Of a DNA stretch of 5,377 nucleotides, positions 4,459-5,377 are shown piece by piece. This DNA comes from Hyphomicrobiales bacterium. Its GTDB lineage: Bacteria; Pseudomonadota; Alphaproteobacteria; Rhizobiales; Aestuariivirgaceae. Location: NCBI GenBank assembly GCA_027067085.1, contig JAMOMM010000534.1:1-5377 (forward strand). Direction: 5' to 3'. Position 1 is the first letter of the stretch. Every line of letters starts with the position of its first letter. The notes beneath the pieces are model-generated. The model was not told the DNA's origin. It made no database searches and was given only the letters and a program-made list of their open reading frames with translations. The position numbers and the translations under genes were made by a program.

Positions 4459-4598
4459 AAGCGTTTTGTCTCTTTATAAGTAAAGCATGATGCGCCGCGT
4501 ATATGCTTTTATTCAAATATACTCATATACATGCCACTTGTTGGGTATAAGTGCAAATGAAAAGTTGTACATGGTAAAGGGGGCCATCCCTCAACACG

Positions 4599-5377
4599 CT
4601 ATTCGTTCCAATATAGTTCGAGCGGGTTGGTGACCAGTAGTTTGGTTTGTAATTGTTTGGTCGGCGCGATTTTTGGAATAATATCAACAAGATGCCCATC
4701 ATCAGGCATATGCGATTTCATGTTGGGATGTGGCCAGTCTGTGCCCCATAAAACACGGGTTGGAAAGGCTGCGACCAAAGCGCCCGAAAAAGCAATGACA
4801 TCATCATAGGGTGGTCCCATTATAGATAATCGCTCAGGACAGCTGACTTTAGTCCAAATATTTTCATTTCGCGCCATCAGGTTCTGAAAAGTGGCAAACC
4901 CGCTAGAATCGATTCCCTCACTAACATCAGGTCGCCCCATATGATCGATGATGATTATGGTGGGCAGGCTTTCAAGGAATGGTATGAGACCGTTCAGGTC
5001 AGCAGCTTCAAAATAGACCACAACATGCCAGCCCAATTTTGCCACCTGATTGGCAATTTTTCGGTAGTAATCCTGAGGTTTTGGATCAACCAACCGTTTG
5101 ACGAAATTAAACCGTACGCCGCGCACACCAGCATCGTGCATGTCGCGCAATTCATCATCACTTACTTGATCGTCAATTACCGCCACACCGCGCGCCAAAC
5201 CGTTTGAGGCTCGCAAAGCATCAATCATCGCACTATTGTCTTTGCCATGGCAGGAGGCCTGAACAATGACATTACGCGAAAAGCCTAAATGATCGCGCAG
5301 GGCAAACAGCGTTTCTTTGGGCGCATCACAAGGTATATATTTGGACAGCTTAGAATATGGAAACTCAGCGGCGGGCC
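4599..5377 (-). CDS. ligI: 2-pyrone-4,6-dicarboxylate hydrolase (LigI-like amidohydrolase), N-terminus cut by window edge
   Basis: The frame is open from the right edge to a TAG at 4601-4599, giving 258 residues. The Met at 5228 is internal, because clear family sequence (ALRDHLGFSRNVIVQASCHG) precedes it. It is an amidohydrolase-2 (PF04909) TIM barrel. Counting visible residues from the edge, the active-site residues recalled for Sphingobium LigI are present at matching spacing: Tyr13 (Tyr49), Arg88 and Arg94 (Arg124/130), Tyr121 (Tyr156), His145 and Arg148 (His180/Arg183), Arg182 (Arg217) and Asp213 in WGTDWPHP (Asp248). About 36 residues are missing, including the expected His-x-His. LigI hydrolyses the lactone 2-pyrone-4,6-dicarboxylate to 4-carboxy-2-hydroxymuconate/oxalomesaconate in the protocatechuate 4,5-cleavage pathway, without needing a metal. 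No other gene of that pathway is visible. No clear terminator separates it from the repressor gene. Confidence 0.88.
   Translation of the reverse strand, partial: PAAEFPYSKLSKYIPCDAPKETLFALRDHLGFSRNVIVQASCHGKDNSAMIDALRASNGLARGVAVIDDQVSDDELRDMHDAGVRGVRFNFVKRLVDPKPQDYYRKIANQVAKLGWHVVVYFEAADLNGLIPFLESLPTIIIIDHMGRPDVSEGIDSSGFATFQNLMARNENIWTKVSCPERLSIMGPPYDDVIAFSGALVAAFPTRVLWGTDWPHPNMKSHMPDDGHLVDIIPKIAPTKQLQTKLLVTNPLELYWNE

Noticed and set aside
4560..4598. Possible terminator between the LigI-like gene and the repressor
   Set aside because: GC-rich bases (GGGGGCCATCCC) give no stable stem followed by a T-run on the minus strand.

Overview
This is a 5.4-kb window from a Gram-negative bacterium, most likely an alphaproteobacterium. 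The grounds are a FadL-type outer-membrane protein, a LigI-like hydrolase, a BigR/SqrR-type ArsR regulator and moderately AT-rich DNA. The assignment rests on gene families only; no rRNA or other phylogenetic marker is present. All seven supported genes are on the minus strand, so the biological order runs from high to low coordinates. I see no tRNA, rRNA, CRISPR array, insertion sequence or phage gene.

Layout in transcription order: (1) >5377-4599, a LigI-like 2-pyrone-4,6-dicarboxylate hydrolase lacking about 36 N-terminal residues at the window edge. (2) 4458-4132, an ArsR-family repressor with the two-cysteine spacing of the sulfide/persulfide sensors BigR and SqrR. (3) A promoter at about 3984-4013 whose -35/-10 interval is filled by a perfect AT-rich palindrome. 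(4) 3944-3516, a stand-alone DUF442/TIGR01244 rhodanese-like protein. (5) A terminator hairpin that contains the ribosome binding site of the next gene. (6) 3412-2678, a CcdA/DsbD-type membrane thiol transporter. (7) 2664-2299, an unrecognised 121-aa protein with a Cys-Gly-Cys motif, 13 nt after ccdA. (8) 2133-1906, TusA, with its own candidate promoter and nearby repeats. (9) A leader with several inverted repeats and a strong terminator just ahead of the next gene. (10) 1714-467, a FadL-family porin starting with TTG, followed by a terminator. (11) 157-<1, the N-terminus of a cytoplasmic molybdopterin oxidoreductase resembling SoeA (sulfite dehydrogenase).

My reading is that positions 1-4458 form a reactive-sulfur (sulfide/persulfide) response and oxidation cluster. 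The repressor senses persulfide through its cysteine pair and releases the palindromic operator. DUF442, CcdA, the CGC protein and TusA then handle sulfane sulfur and thiol reductant, and the molybdoenzyme may oxidise sulfite. FadL may import a hydrophobic substrate. The LigI-like gene belongs to aromatic (protocatechuate 4,5-cleavage) catabolism and looks like an unrelated neighbour. The most unusual points are the two terminators placed directly in front of genes, the shared TTAGA/TCTAA-cored sites, and the uncharacterised CGC protein between ccdA and tusA.
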